63,529 bases of DNA, from NCBI GenBank assembly GCA_018673175.1, contig JABHDF010000037.1, positions 1-63,529 on the forward strand. The letters run 5' to 3'. The position numbers and the translations under genes were made by a program. Of this stretch, positions 47,366 to 55,806 are shown one piece after another (within the stretch, counting starts at the first letter, position 1; every line of letters starts with the position of its first letter). Source of the stretch: Rhodobiaceae bacterium. Its GTDB lineage: Bacteria > Pseudomonadota > Alphaproteobacteria > RS24. Below the pieces are notes generated by a model. That model made no database searches, was not told the origin of the DNA, and saw only the letters and a program-made list of their open reading frames with translations.

Positions 47366-48742
47366 CTATTTACGGGCAATGAGGGTGCCCTCATCGCTCA
47401 ACACATACAAAATACCATCGGCAATCACCGGAGGCATGCTTACAGGCTCTTCAATCGCGATAAAGTCACCAAGCTCGCCATTGGTCGGGTCGACCTCGAC
47501 CAAGCGACCATCGGAGGACGCGAGAATAATTTTACCACTGGCCAAAACCGGCCCCGCCCAACGAATACGCCCAGAGCGTTTCTCTTCATTTTCATAGGCC
47601 GGCAATTTGGCAATCCACCGCACACGACCCTGATCGCGCGACAGGCTTACCAATTCAGCATCTAGCGACATAATCAAAACATAGTCGCCCATCGCCCACG
47701 GGGTCTCGATGGAGCCGACATCGGCCGTCCACACACGCTGGCCGCTGCGCAAATCAATCGCCGCGGTGCGCCCACCATGGCTGGTTACATACACGCGGTC
47801 GCGGTCGATAACCGGGCGGCCTACAATGGCGTTCAATTGCGAGAGCGGCGTAATTTGCGTGGCGCGACTGGTCAACGTCTCGCTCCAACTTTCTTGCCCA
47901 TTCACCGGGCTAAGCGCCACAACTTCGCCCGAGTTAAAGCCGGCAACCACCACTTGGTCGTTCACCGCTACACTCGTCGCACCCACAATTGTGGCGGCTT
48001 CTTTAATCGCCAAATGTTCCCAAATGCGCGTGCCGTCCGTGGCATTAAAGGCTTGCAGACGGCTGTCTTGCGAGGCCACATAAATTCGTCCATTGCTAAA
48101 AGTCGGCGCATTGGAGAAGGGCACTAGGTTTTGCACCCGCCAAATAATCTCCCCATTTTCAGCATTCAAAGCCAGCACTTCGCCAAAACCGGTGGTGACG
48201 AAAAGGCGTCCGCCCGCAAAGGCCACCCCGCCGCCAAAGCCATCGCGTGCGCGTGCTGGTTTTTCTGTTTTCGAGAAAAACCGCGTCAGGCCAAAATTGG
48301 GTTCGGTGTATTGTGCCAAGACAGATTGCGTCCAGAGCGGCGCGCCTGTTTTGGCGTCTACGGCGGCAACGTTCAAATCAGTTCCCAGCGCAAATACTTT
48401 GCCATCGGCCACAACCGGCGGCGCTTTTAACACGGTTAGGCCTTCGTTGCCGCGCACCATATCGACCTGAAAGCCAGCCCCCAAGCCATCTAGCTCAAGG
48501 TGATAAGCGGCATTACTCGCGAAACCGCCGGCATTGCTCCAGCTTGAATTGCGAAAGGCTGGCACAATGCGCACAGCTTGGTCGCGCAGGCGTGGGTCTT
48601 CGCGCAGGGTCGTTTCAAAGTTCAACACGGAAATACGATCGCCATCGAATTTGGCTTTTGTATCGTCGCCACCGCCACACGCCACCAAGGCACTGGCAAG
48701 CACAGTGGATACAAAAACAGAGCGGAGCTGACGAAGTTTCAT
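47366..48742 (-). CDS. bamB: BamB-like outer-membrane assembly lipoprotein
   Basis: Beta-propeller lipoprotein of the BAM complex that inserts outer-membrane proteins. 458 residues with a lipobox SALVAC (lipidation at that cysteine) and repeated PQQ-type blades such as VFALGTDLNVAAVDAKTG and IYVASQDSRLQAFNATDG. It lies between yfgM and der, as in E. coli, which supports the name. Confidence 0.93.
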   Translation of the reverse strand: MKLRQLRSVFVSTVLASALVACGGGDDTKAKFDGDRISVLNFETTLREDPRLRDQAVRIVPAFRNSSWSNAGGFASNAAYHLELDGLGAGFQVDMVRGNEGLTVLKAPPVVADGKVFALGTDLNVAAVDAKTGAPLWTQSVLAQYTEPNFGLTRFFSKTEKPARARDGFGGGVAFAGGRLFVTTGFGEVLALNAENGEIIWRVQNLVPFSNAPTFSNGRIYVASQDSRLQAFNATDGTRIWEHLAIKEAATIVGATSVAVNDQVVVAGFNSGEVVALSPVNGQESWSETLTSRATQITPLSQLNAIVGRPVIDRDRVYVTSHGGRTAAIDLRSGQRVWTADVGSIETPWAMGDYVLIMSLDAELVSLSRDQGRVRWIAKLPAYENEEKRSGRIRWAGPVLASGKIILASSDGRLVEVDPTNGELGDFIAIEEPVSMPPVIADGILYVLSDEGTLIARK

Positions 48743-48753
48743 AATTTAAAAGC

Positions 48754-49455
48754 CTATTTCTTTGCCTTGGGTGCGGCCGGCGGCGGCGTAAGAGCGCCCG
48801 TCAGGCTTTCCAGCATAATGCTCGCGCGTTCGCGCGACAGGCTAGTGACGCGGGCATCGCCGATTTGCGCTTTAAATAATTCGCGCGCCTTCAGCGGCTT
48901 GTCATTGACCATATAAGCCAAAGCCATGGTTTCGCGCGCCATCGGCTGCAGGCCATTGTCATCATCTAGCAACGCATCCAAGCGCAGCTCAATGTCTTGC
49001 AAGCTGCCTTGGCTATCCAATAACACAATCGCAGATTGCAATTTGGCCAAATCCCGCAGGCTGTCCGGCAGGCTCGAGTTATCGGCGAGCGCGTCAAAAG
49101 ATGTTATGGCCGCATCAGCAGAGGCTGCGTTATTTTGGCTTTGCTCGGCGTGTGCCAGAGCGGCGGTAAATCGTGCCAAGGCGCCGTAGCCATTATCCTC
49201 GGCAGCGGCGAACGTTTCCAGAGGCGCTATTTTGGCTTGCGTATCGAGGTCAACAAGTGTCTCCAGCAAAGCGTCATAACGTTGGGAGGCCGCTTCTTCT
49301 TGGCCGCGCAGATAGCTAGTGCCGGCAATCACCAAAGCCACCAAAACCACGATGGCAACCGCTGTCGCGATGATGTAGCGGCCATATTTGCTCCAGGCTG
49401 CGCCCATATTATCGCGGCGCAATTCGGCGCTTACTTCGTCAAAAATATCACTCAC
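48754..49455 (-). CDS. YfgM-like periplasmic TPR protein
   Basis: Single-pass membrane protein of 233 residues: short cytoplasmic N-terminus, one hydrophobic helix (about 27-46), then a periplasmic helical TPR-like domain and an Ala/Pro/Lys tail. The E. coli homologue is an accessory of the Sec translocon and of periplasmic chaperone traffic. Here it sits between panB and bamB in the same direction, the order seen in relatives. Confidence 0.9.
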   Translation of the reverse strand: MSDIFDEVSAELRRDNMGAAWSKYGRYIIATAVAIVVLVALVIAGTSYLRGQEEAASQRYDALLETLVDLDTQAKIAPLETFAAAEDNGYGALARFTAALAHAEQSQNNAASADAAITSFDALADNSSLPDSLRDLAKLQSAIVLLDSQGSLQDIELRLDALLDDDNGLQPMARETMALAYMVNDKPLKARELFKAQIGDARVTSLSRERASIMLESLTGALTPPPAAPKAKK

Positions 49456-49496
49456 TTTGTGTCTCCGGCTGGCTTTTGGGTCACGGACGAGGCGTC

Positions 49497-50327
49497 CTAA
49501 TCTTTATTGGGTACTTTCATAGCATAAGTATGCTGCGCTTCGGGAAATTTCCGCTCCCGAACATCATTGGCATAGCTCTCCGCGGCGGTGGCGATTTGCT
49601 GGCCCAAGGTGGCAAATTCTTTAACGAATTTCGGCACACTCGGCGACAGACCCAACATGTCTTCGGTGACCAAAATCTGCCCATCGCAGCCCGCCGAAGC
49701 GCCAATGCCAATGGTCGGCGTGTCGATAGAGGCTGAAATTTTATCGGCCAACTCTGCGGCGATGCCTTCCAAAACGATGGAGAAAGCGCCTGCCTCGGCC
49801 AAGGCCTTGGCGTCTGTTTCGAGCTGTGGCCATTGATCTTTGGTGCGGCCTTGGGTTTTAAACCCGCCCATGACGTTCACATTTTGCGGCGTCAGGCCAA
49901 TATGGCCCATCACCGGAATGCCGCGTTGGGTGAGATGCGCCACGGTCTCTGCCATGCGCTCTCCGCCCTCTAATTTAACCGCTTGGCAGCCGGTTTCTTT
50001 CATCGTACGGGCCGCATTGTGAAACGCCTGCGCCGGGCTTTCCTCGTAGGTGCCAAACGGCAAATCGACCACCACAAGGGCTTGCGACGAGCCGCGCACA
50101 ACGGCGGCGCCATGGGCAATCATCATATCTAGCGTCACGCCCAGCGTATTTTCCATGCCATACATAACCATGCCCAGGCTATCGCCGACCAAAAGCAAAT
50201 CGACATGCGGGTCGATGAGCGCGGCCGTGTGGGCGTGATAAGAGGTAAGGCAGACAATCGGCTGCTGCTTTTTCCGCGCCATAAGCTCGGGCACGGTGAT
50301 GCGTTGGGTGCGCTTTTGAACAGACAT
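49497..50327 (-). CDS. panB: Ketopantoate hydroxymethyltransferase
   Basis: Adds a hydroxymethyl group from methylene-tetrahydrofolate to 2-ketoisovalerate, first step of pantothenate synthesis. 276 residues from the ATG at 50327 (MSVQKRT), with the family blocks [35 protein letters not shown] and [11 protein letters not shown]. The frame is open upstream to 50393 but without homology. panC is not in the window. First gene of the panB-yfgM-bamB-der strand. Confidence 0.96.
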   Translation of the reverse strand: MSVQKRTQRITVPELMARKKQQPIVCLTSYHAHTAALIDPHVDLLLVGDSLGMVMYGMENTLGVTLDMMIAHGAAVVRGSSQALVVVDLPFGTYEESPAQAFHNAARTMKETGCQAVKLEGGERMAETVAHLTQRGIPVMGHIGLTPQNVNVMGGFKTQGRTKDQWPQLETDAKALAEAGAFSIVLEGIAAELADKISASIDTPTIGIGASAGCDGQILVTEDMLGLSPSVPKFVKEFATLGQQIATAAESYANDVRERKFPEAQHTYAMKVPNKD

Positions 50328-50479
50328 AAGTTTCTCGATACGTAAGGGTAAAATGGCTTTAACTGTCGCGGAAACTAGCCGAAATAGAGCCAAAGCGCAA
50401 TTGCGTTCGCAGACTATAAGATGTAGGCTTAGCCTTCAACGATTCTCATAAAAGTCTCAAAAAAAATAGGTAGGGCGCT

Positions 50480-50803
50480 ATGAATACTAAAAAAATGCGA
50501 GCCATTGGATTTTCTTTAGCTATGGTTGTTTTGGCTGGCTGTGTCGCCAAGCTCACCGACGAAGGTCGATTTATCCGCCAGATACTGCCGGATATGGCAA
50601 ATGACTGCGAATTTTTAGGCGTGGTAGACGCCGCCGAAGCCAGCGGTTGGGATAAAGCCAATGACAGAATTGGCGCCTTAAACACCCTGCGAAACCAAAT
50701 TTCACTGATGAACGGCAATGCCTTTGTTCTGACAGACATGTCTAGCTCGGACTCCAAGACTTTAATTCAGGCCGACGCCTATAAATGCGCGGGAAGAAAA
50801 TAG
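50480..50803 (+). CDS. Small DUF4156-like lipoprotein
   Basis: A 107-residue lipoprotein with lipobox VVLAGC, then a compact domain: DCEFLGVVDAAEASG, ALNTLRNQISLMNGNAFVLTD and a C-terminal ADAYKC. The spacing of the two cysteines and the NA.FV block match what I know of DUF4156-like lipoproteins; function unknown. It is alone on the plus strand, divergent from panB and facing the GNAT gene. Confidence 0.75.
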   Translation: MNTKKMRAIGFSLAMVVLAGCVAKLTDEGRFIRQILPDMANDCEFLGVVDAAEASGWDKANDRIGALNTLRNQISLMNGNAFVLTDMSSSDSKTLIQADAYKCAGRK

Positions 50804-50875
50804 CCGCAGGCGGGGCCGCTTTACATTTTTCTTTTTAAGTCGCCCTCTTTAAATTGATGTCTTTAATTGGTGGCT

Positions 50876-51298
50876 TTAATTGGTGTCTTTAATCAGCCGC
50901 TTGCCGAAAGAAACCACGTCGTCTTCGACATAACCAGAAGCTTGGTAAAACTTGGTTGCCGCCAAATTACTTTTCCGCACTTGCAGGTTCAGCTTAGGGC
51001 AGCCCAAAGCCACCAGCTCGCTCTCGCCGCGTTGCATCATCGCTTGGGCATGGCCTTGTTTTTGGTGCGTCGGGGCGACGGCTAAGTAATTCACCCAACC
51101 ACAGTGCCCCTCATAGCCAAACATAGCGGAGGCTATAATCTCCCCGTCCTGCTCGCCCACGAAAAACAACTCGCCTTGTTGGTTCAACTTGCGCTCGATA
51201 TCGCGACCCGGGTTGTTATGCGGTTGCACCAAACCACACATTTGCCATAGAGCCATGACGGCTTGCCTATCCGCGGCGAGAAAAATCCTTATGTTCAT
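50876..51298 (-). CDS. GNAT acetyltransferase, YpeA-like
   Basis: Acetyltransferase of 140 residues with the acetyl-CoA fold: start MNIRIFLAADRQAVMALW, core HQKQGHAQAMM (the Q/R-x-x-G-x-G/A loop, in a divergent form), and C-terminal KFYQASGYVEDDVVSFGKRL. The whole length and the LWQMCGLVQPHNNPGRDIERKL block resemble E. coli YpeA. Target unknown. Confidence 0.88.
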   Translation of the reverse strand: MNIRIFLAADRQAVMALWQMCGLVQPHNNPGRDIERKLNQQGELFFVGEQDGEIIASAMFGYEGHCGWVNYLAVAPTHQKQGHAQAMMQRGESELVALGCPKLNLQVRKSNLAATKFYQASGYVEDDVVSFGKRLIKDTN

Positions 51299-51357
51299 CT
51301 AGTCGTGCTCCGCGCCGTTGGCGAGGCCAAAGCTCTCCTCTGGCGCTTGTCGCTTGG

Positions 51358-51801
51358 CTAGTCTTGGGTCATCACATAGGTTAGCAATTCGACCACTTGT
51401 TCTGGCGTTGTGGCCCAAGCCATTGCCGCGGCATCGACTTCTTTCAGAGGATGGATAATGTCCGCCTCGTGCAGCGTGATATAAGGCGTGCCGAGCGCGG
51501 CGCAATAGCCCGCATCGAAAGCCGCGTTCCACTGTTTATACTTATCGCCAAAGCGCACGACCGCGATATCACAGTGCTCGATATGGGTTTTAATGCGGAT
51601 GGCATTTACTTTGGCTGATTTATGATCGCGCCAAAATTGAGTGTCTTCCGCGCCCAAAAAATCGCCCGCCGCATCGCTGGCTTCATGATTGGTAACCGCA
51701 GAGGTGAAGGTTACATCCAGGTTGTGCTTGGCGCAGCCCTGTTCAATTTGGTCGCGCCAATCGGTGTGAATTTCGCCCGATAGATAAACGGTCATCGTCA
51801 T
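51358..51801 (-). CDS. YtoQ family protein
   Basis: 147 residues from the ATG at 51801 (GAGG about 10 nt upstream). Conserved YtoQ features: VYLSGEIHTDWRDQI, FTSAVTNHEASD and GDKYKQWNAAFDAGYCAALG; the fold is of the nucleoside 2-deoxyribosyltransferase-like type. Biochemical role is not established. It belongs to a small group of short, unlinked genes of nucleotide or stress type. Confidence 0.88.
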   Translation of the reverse strand: MTMTVYLSGEIHTDWRDQIEQGCAKHNLDVTFTSAVTNHEASDAAGDFLGAEDTQFWRDHKSAKVNAIRIKTHIEHCDIAVVRFGDKYKQWNAAFDAGYCAALGTPYITLHEADIIHPLKEVDAAAMAWATTPEQVVELLTYVMTQD

Positions 51802-51899
51802 AGAATAAGCCTCAGTTTTGTTTGCGGTTAACTTTAGTAAAACCATAAGTCAGCCCGTCTTCTAGTGCAAGACGGGCAGCGCAAGACGGGCCCGCGAGC

Positions 51900-52223
51900 C
51901 TAGCTCAAATACGTGCAGCAATAATTGGTGATGCTATGCACTTTCAGCTTAAAGCTGGCATTGGCTGGCACGTGAAACACCTGCGGGCCTTGAACCTTCA
52001 GCCAATCCTCAGCATCGGGCAAAAGCACGTCCAGCTCGCCCGAAGAAATATCCATTTCCTCGGCGGCTTGCGTGCCAAATTCATACTCGCCCGGCAGCAT
52101 GACGCCGAGTGTTTTTTGACTGCCATCTGGCAGCCCAAGGGTGCGGCTGGTTACCTTCCCATCGAAATAAACATTGGCCTCACGGGCTACCGATACATTT
52201 TGAAACTCAAGCTCTTGGGACAT
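51900..52223 (-). CDS. ppnP: Pyrimidine/purine nucleoside phosphorylase
   Basis: Small cupin-fold phosphorylase of nucleosides (107 residues; E. coli PpnP has 94). Family blocks: NVYFDGKVTSRTLGLPDG, GVMLPGEYEFGTQAAEEM, SGELDVLLPDAEDW and FHVPANASFKLKV. Follows the DUF1330 gene after 12 nt and is likely co-transcribed with it. Confidence 0.92.
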   Translation of the reverse strand: MSQELEFQNVSVAREANVYFDGKVTSRTLGLPDGSQKTLGVMLPGEYEFGTQAAEEMDISSGELDVLLPDAEDWLKVQGPQVFHVPANASFKLKVHSITNYCCTYLS

Positions 52224-52235
52224 AGGGGCTACTCT

Positions 52236-52691
52236 CTATTTTGGCGGATGATCCGAGGGCGCAGAACACGCAAACAGAGTTCGGTATACCAAACCCGCCT
52301 TGCGATGCACAATAGCTTCTTGATAGGCACCGCTATGAAACATATCGAGATAGGCTTGGCGCGACGGGTAATCCACAATGATGACCTCATCGGCTGGCTG
52401 GTCGCCAACAAACCCCAGTTCCACCTCTTGGCGAAACGCCACCGAGCCGCCCAAAGCGAAAATAAGCGGGCCCACAATCGCTGCATATTCGCCATAGGCC
52501 TCGCGCCCCGTTCGGGCGGGCGCGTGCCTCTTGGCTGGATACTCTGCTAGATACTCGGCTGGATACTCGGCTTGGCGTTTATACTGGATAATATTGACCA
52601 TCTGAAATGGCCCATCGTCGCCGCGGGCCACAATTTGCGCCAAGCTTTCCAATTGTTGTGGGGTAGGTTCGGTGCTATGCAAAGCCGCCAT
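52236..52691 (-). CDS. DUF1330 protein with a repeat insert
   Basis: A 151-residue DUF1330 (dimeric alpha-beta barrel) protein. The domain is recognisable in MVNIIQYKR, GPLIFALGG, DEVIIVDYPSRQAYLDMF and EAIVHRKAGL. Between the first strand and the second helix there is an insert of EYPA-type repeats (about residues 41-53). Function unknown. Its gene has in-frame tandem repeats (next entry). Confidence 0.85.
   Translation of the reverse strand: MAALHSTEPTPQQLESLAQIVARGDDGPFQMVNIIQYKRQAEYPAEYLAEYPAKRHAPARTGREAYGEYAAIVGPLIFALGGSVAFRQEVELGFVGDQPADEVIIVDYPSRQAYLDMFHSGAYQEAIVHRKAGLVYRTLFACSAPSDHPPK
52533..52568 (-). repeat. 12-bp in-frame tandem repeat in the DUF1330 gene
   Basis: Three adjacent 12-bp units (plus-strand GGCTGGATACTC, TGCTAGATACTC, GGCTGGATACTC) encoding EYPA, EYLA, EYPA. 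Confidence 0.9.
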
Positions 52692-52751
52692 AAGGCCTCC
52701 AGAGGTTTGCGGGTCGAGTTAAAAAGGCTCCGATAGCTTAGCAAACAAGGT

Positions 52752-53719
52752 TTACCCTCGCCGCAGTTTCTTCGCGTAAGCAATGCCTTTTTCTCCAAGC
52801 AGCGCGCGAATAACGCGGATGGCTATCGATTTTACGCTCAGACGGCCTCGGTAATGGGCCCCCAAAATGGTCACGGCCTCTGGGTCTTCGCTCAAAATAT
52901 CTTGCGGCGTGAAAACTCCATCATGGTTGAGCGGCTGGCTGGTGGTTCTCTCTTCATCTTCGCTGCAATGCTCGCCGGATCCGTCGAAGCCAATGTTCAT
53001 GGCATAACTAAACCAGGGGTTCACACAAAGGCCTGCGTTTTTGAAAATCGTCGCATACCAAAAAATCGCCCATGTATTTATCAGGCCCTCATCATTGGCC
53101 ACCACCAGGCTCCAGAAAACACTGGCGCTGCCAAAGTCGAAAGCTTTCACATCTGCTTTACTAAATTGACGCCGCAAATCTTTCGGGTCTTTTTCAAAAT
53201 GCTGCCATCTGTCTTTCCAAGTCGCCCAGCCCCAACAGTTCATTAGGCGCCACAAAAACACATCATTGGGTCTGTCTTCTTGGTTGACCTCCGTGTGCGC
53301 TGCAATGTGCCATACCTCGGGCTTGTCTTGATAATAGTTCAGCGCATCATTCATGAATTTCAAAAACCCGCGCGACACCACAATGTCATCTTCCAGAACA
53401 ATAATCTTGCCATGCTGATTGACCACTCTTGTCACAGACCCCGTAATGTTTTGGCCAGACCTAGGTTTGTCTCAGCTTGGCAAATCTCGAGACTGGCAAA
53501 TTGGGCGGCGCAAGATTCAGCATGGGAATGGATGAGGGCTTGCTGGTCTTTATCAGCCTGCGAGCGCCAGCCATCAATACAAACATAGACAGGCGTATGT
53601 TTTGCTTCCGGGTTTTGGCACAGGGCGTCCAAGGTTTCTTTGAAATGGTCGGCCCGATTAAACGCAATCATGACCACAGGGGCGAGAGGGGCGAGTTCGT
53701 CGACTTTATCTAATTTCAT
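52752..53719 (-). pseudogene. Glycosyltransferase split by a -1 frameshift
   Basis: One glycosyltransferase read in two frames. The first part (53719 to 53432, 95 codons: APVVMIAFNRADHFKETL, VYVCIDGWRS, ETNLGLAK) runs into a stop; the second (frame from 53435, 227 codons) opens GKIIVLEDDIVVSRGFLKFM, with the acidic DD of a nucleotide-sugar site. A continuous reading NLGLAKNITGSV is restored if one A is added to the run of four A after the Lys codon. So it is either a one-base deletion in this strain, or a sequencing error, or less likely recoding. GGGAAGGGG precedes the start. It follows the next glycosyltransferase after 43 nt. Confidence 0.8.
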
Positions 53720-53762
53720 CTTCTGCCCCTTCCCTTTTTCTCGAGCCCTTAGGTCTAAAACA

Positions 53763-54650
53763 TTAACGCGCCAAAGCCCGCTTTATTTTGCGCAACCGAT
53801 TCATAGAGATAACTCGAGAGGCAACATACAGCGCGCTGCGACGCCACCCCTTCATAATTTTCGAATGCTCAGTATATCCGCAATTTATCAGCGAAGGCAC
53901 CACATAAAGTTTGGCGCTTTTTGCCATCTGCGAATGAATGGAAACATGCTCACAAAATTCAGCCCCCTGTTCATCCAAACCAATGTAATGGGCTTGGTCA
54001 AACAGGTGTTTTTTGTAAATGCCAAAGCCACCAAACGCCGATTGAACGCGAATGGGCGAAGCTTCGGGCGGAATGGTTTTCATTCGATTGAAAATCGCGA
54101 TTTTCTTGGCCCGATAGGCGTCCATGCCTTGGTCGATCAAATGACCTTCGTGTTGAAAGCAATCATCGGGGCTCCAGTCTGGGTGCCGCAGAGCCCAAAT
54201 ATCATAATAAGGCGCGGATTGATTGGCAAAACAAGCGTCCCAATCGGCCCCGTCAAACCAGCAACTCTCGACCGCTTGCGGGGTCAACTTCCGGTTAACC
54301 CCATCCAAATCGGCCACGATGACATAATCAATATCGCTATATTGTTTATCTTGCTGCAGGCATTTGACGTATTCATTTCGGCAAATCGCAATTCTATCGG
54401 TACGGCTGGGGTGTTCTTTGCGAAGCGTGCCTAAGGAGACCGTTTGGATATCCAACTCGGCTTGCATGCCCTCTAGTCTTTGGCAGGTTGCATCCTCGCT
54501 ATCGGATTCGATGACCAGAAATTTCACGCTAGAAAACGGTGTTAAGGCGCCAGCGATGGTTCTGATTTCATCTTGAATGACGCCAGCACAATTGCGTGCC
54601 AGCCCCACAACAACGACATTGGCCGAGCCTATAGCGATATGCTCTTGCAA
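53763..54650 (-). CDS. Glycosyltransferase-like protein
   Basis: A 295-residue protein with a nucleotide-sugar-type fold: VVVVGLARNCAGVIQDEI at the start, VIESDSEDAT, the DxD-like VIVADLDGVN near 115 and a C-terminal FGGFGIYKKHLF. It resembles capsule or polysaccharide glycosyltransferases, but donor and acceptor cannot be read. The frameshifted glycosyltransferase gene follows in the same direction, so the two probably worked on one surface glycan. Confidence 0.75.
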   Translation of the reverse strand: MQEHIAIGSANVVVVGLARNCAGVIQDEIRTIAGALTPFSSVKFLVIESDSEDATCQRLEGMQAELDIQTVSLGTLRKEHPSRTDRIAICRNEYVKCLQQDKQYSDIDYVIVADLDGVNRKLTPQAVESCWFDGADWDACFANQSAPYYDIWALRHPDWSPDDCFQHEGHLIDQGMDAYRAKKIAIFNRMKTIPPEASPIRVQSAFGGFGIYKKHLFDQAHYIGLDEQGAEFCEHVSIHSQMAKSAKLYVVPSLINCGYTEHSKIMKGWRRSALYVASRVISMNRLRKIKRALAR

Positions 54651-54813
54651 AACTTCTCTCCATCTTCTGCCGCCCGCTTTTACCTACCGAGAGCGGCGAT
54701 TGCGCGAAGACTATGCCTCAGGTTCCAAACTATTCAAATAGAATAACGTTAGGCTGTTATCAAAATACTTCTCTTCGATCCAACAAGAACAAAGTGGAGA
54801 CCCCTCTCAAACA

Positions 54814-55587
54814 CTAGGCCAGCACAGCCCGAAGGATGGAGTTGAGGAAGAAAAAAGTGACATGGGTCATCATGTGGGCGAGCATCGAACACTCCAACCC
54901 TTTCTTCCAATATAGATAGCCATAGACCAGTCCGGCTATCGTGTTCGCGGCAAGGATATAGGTCAATACTCCAAAAGACACGGTTTGCAGGCTCGCATAA
55001 ACAATAGGTAAATGTGCCGCGGCAAACAACACAGACGAGACCACGATGGCGACGATAAAAACCCAATCCGCCGTCGACTTACTTATTTTCCAAAGCATCC
55101 AAACCAGCAGCGTCATTAAACCAAAACGCATCATAATTTCTTCGGCTATCCCGCCATAGAGAAGCGCCGTTAAGAAGCTTATATCCAGGGCCTGCGGTCT
55201 GTTGTGAAGCTGGCCATTAATGCCTAACTCGCCAAGGACAGGAACGAGCATCAAGGCAGTGCCGACGCCGATACCACCAAAGGCACCCGATTTCGCAATC
55301 GCTTTCAGCTGCGGTCGCATGACTTTGAAATTGAATTTGGTGGAGAGGATGGGAGCTTTTAGCCCCAACTTTCGGTACAAAAGTGTCCCCACACCCACCG
55401 ACACAGCCAGAATAATCAGCGGCTGAAGCAGGATAAGAAGCTGCAATTGTAAGGCGCTATAGGGGGCATTTTGCCCGGCTGACAAGTCTAAGGACAGCGG
55501 CAACTGACTAAGGAGAAGCGACAGGATACCAAGCAGCCCGAGCAGAAATATTTTTATCGCAAATTGGATATTGGATAAGCGCGTCAT
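54814..55587 (-). CDS. CPBP family intramembrane metalloprotease
   Basis: Multi-pass membrane protein of 257 residues with the CPBP (Abi/CaaX) motifs: GGIAEEIMMRFGLM (the EExxxR motif), the first histidine in LFAAAHLP and the final one in LAHMMTHV. Members process prenylated or peptide substrates, or confer immunity, but most bacterial ones are unassigned. It stands alone between a glycosyltransferase and the guaA terminator. Confidence 0.88.
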   Translation of the reverse strand: MTRLSNIQFAIKIFLLGLLGILSLLLSQLPLSLDLSAGQNAPYSALQLQLLILLQPLIILAVSVGVGTLLYRKLGLKAPILSTKFNFKVMRPQLKAIAKSGAFGGIGVGTALMLVPVLGELGINGQLHNRPQALDISFLTALLYGGIAEEIMMRFGLMTLLVWMLWKISKSTADWVFIVAIVVSSVLFAAAHLPIVYASLQTVSFGVLTYILAANTIAGLVYGYLYWKKGLECSMLAHMMTHVTFFFLNSILRAVLA

Positions 55588-55763
55588 CCCGCCTCCTATT
55601 TTAGGTCCAATCTATAGTTTCAGTGTTGTAAGTGCTGTATATTTTTTTACTTAGTCTTTAGTTTATTACAAACCTGCGAGATGTGATGACGGCTTCCCTT
55701 TCGGTGAAACGAGATCACTCTCCAATCTTACGCATCCTATAAGAAGCATTCATCGCAAAACAG

Positions 55764-55786
55764 AAAAAAGGACGTGCCTTTTTTCC
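55764..55786 (-). terminator. Terminator of the guaA operon
   Basis: GAAAAAAGG (55764-55772) and CCTTTTTTC (55778-55786), a 9-bp stem with a 5-nt loop and the T-run within and after the right arm on the reverse strand. It lies about 20 nt beyond the guaA stop codon. Confidence 0.8.
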
Positions 55787-55806
55787 GATTTAACATGCTC
55801 ATTAGG

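Noticed and set aside
53432-53719. A stand-alone 95-residue protein gene
   Set aside because: Its sequence is the N-terminal part of a common glycosyltransferase and continues in the other frame; better explained as a frameshifted gene.
53640-54434. 264-codon plus-strand open frame opposite the glycosyltransferases
   Set aside because: Overlaps two genes on the reverse strand, no family signature; shadow.
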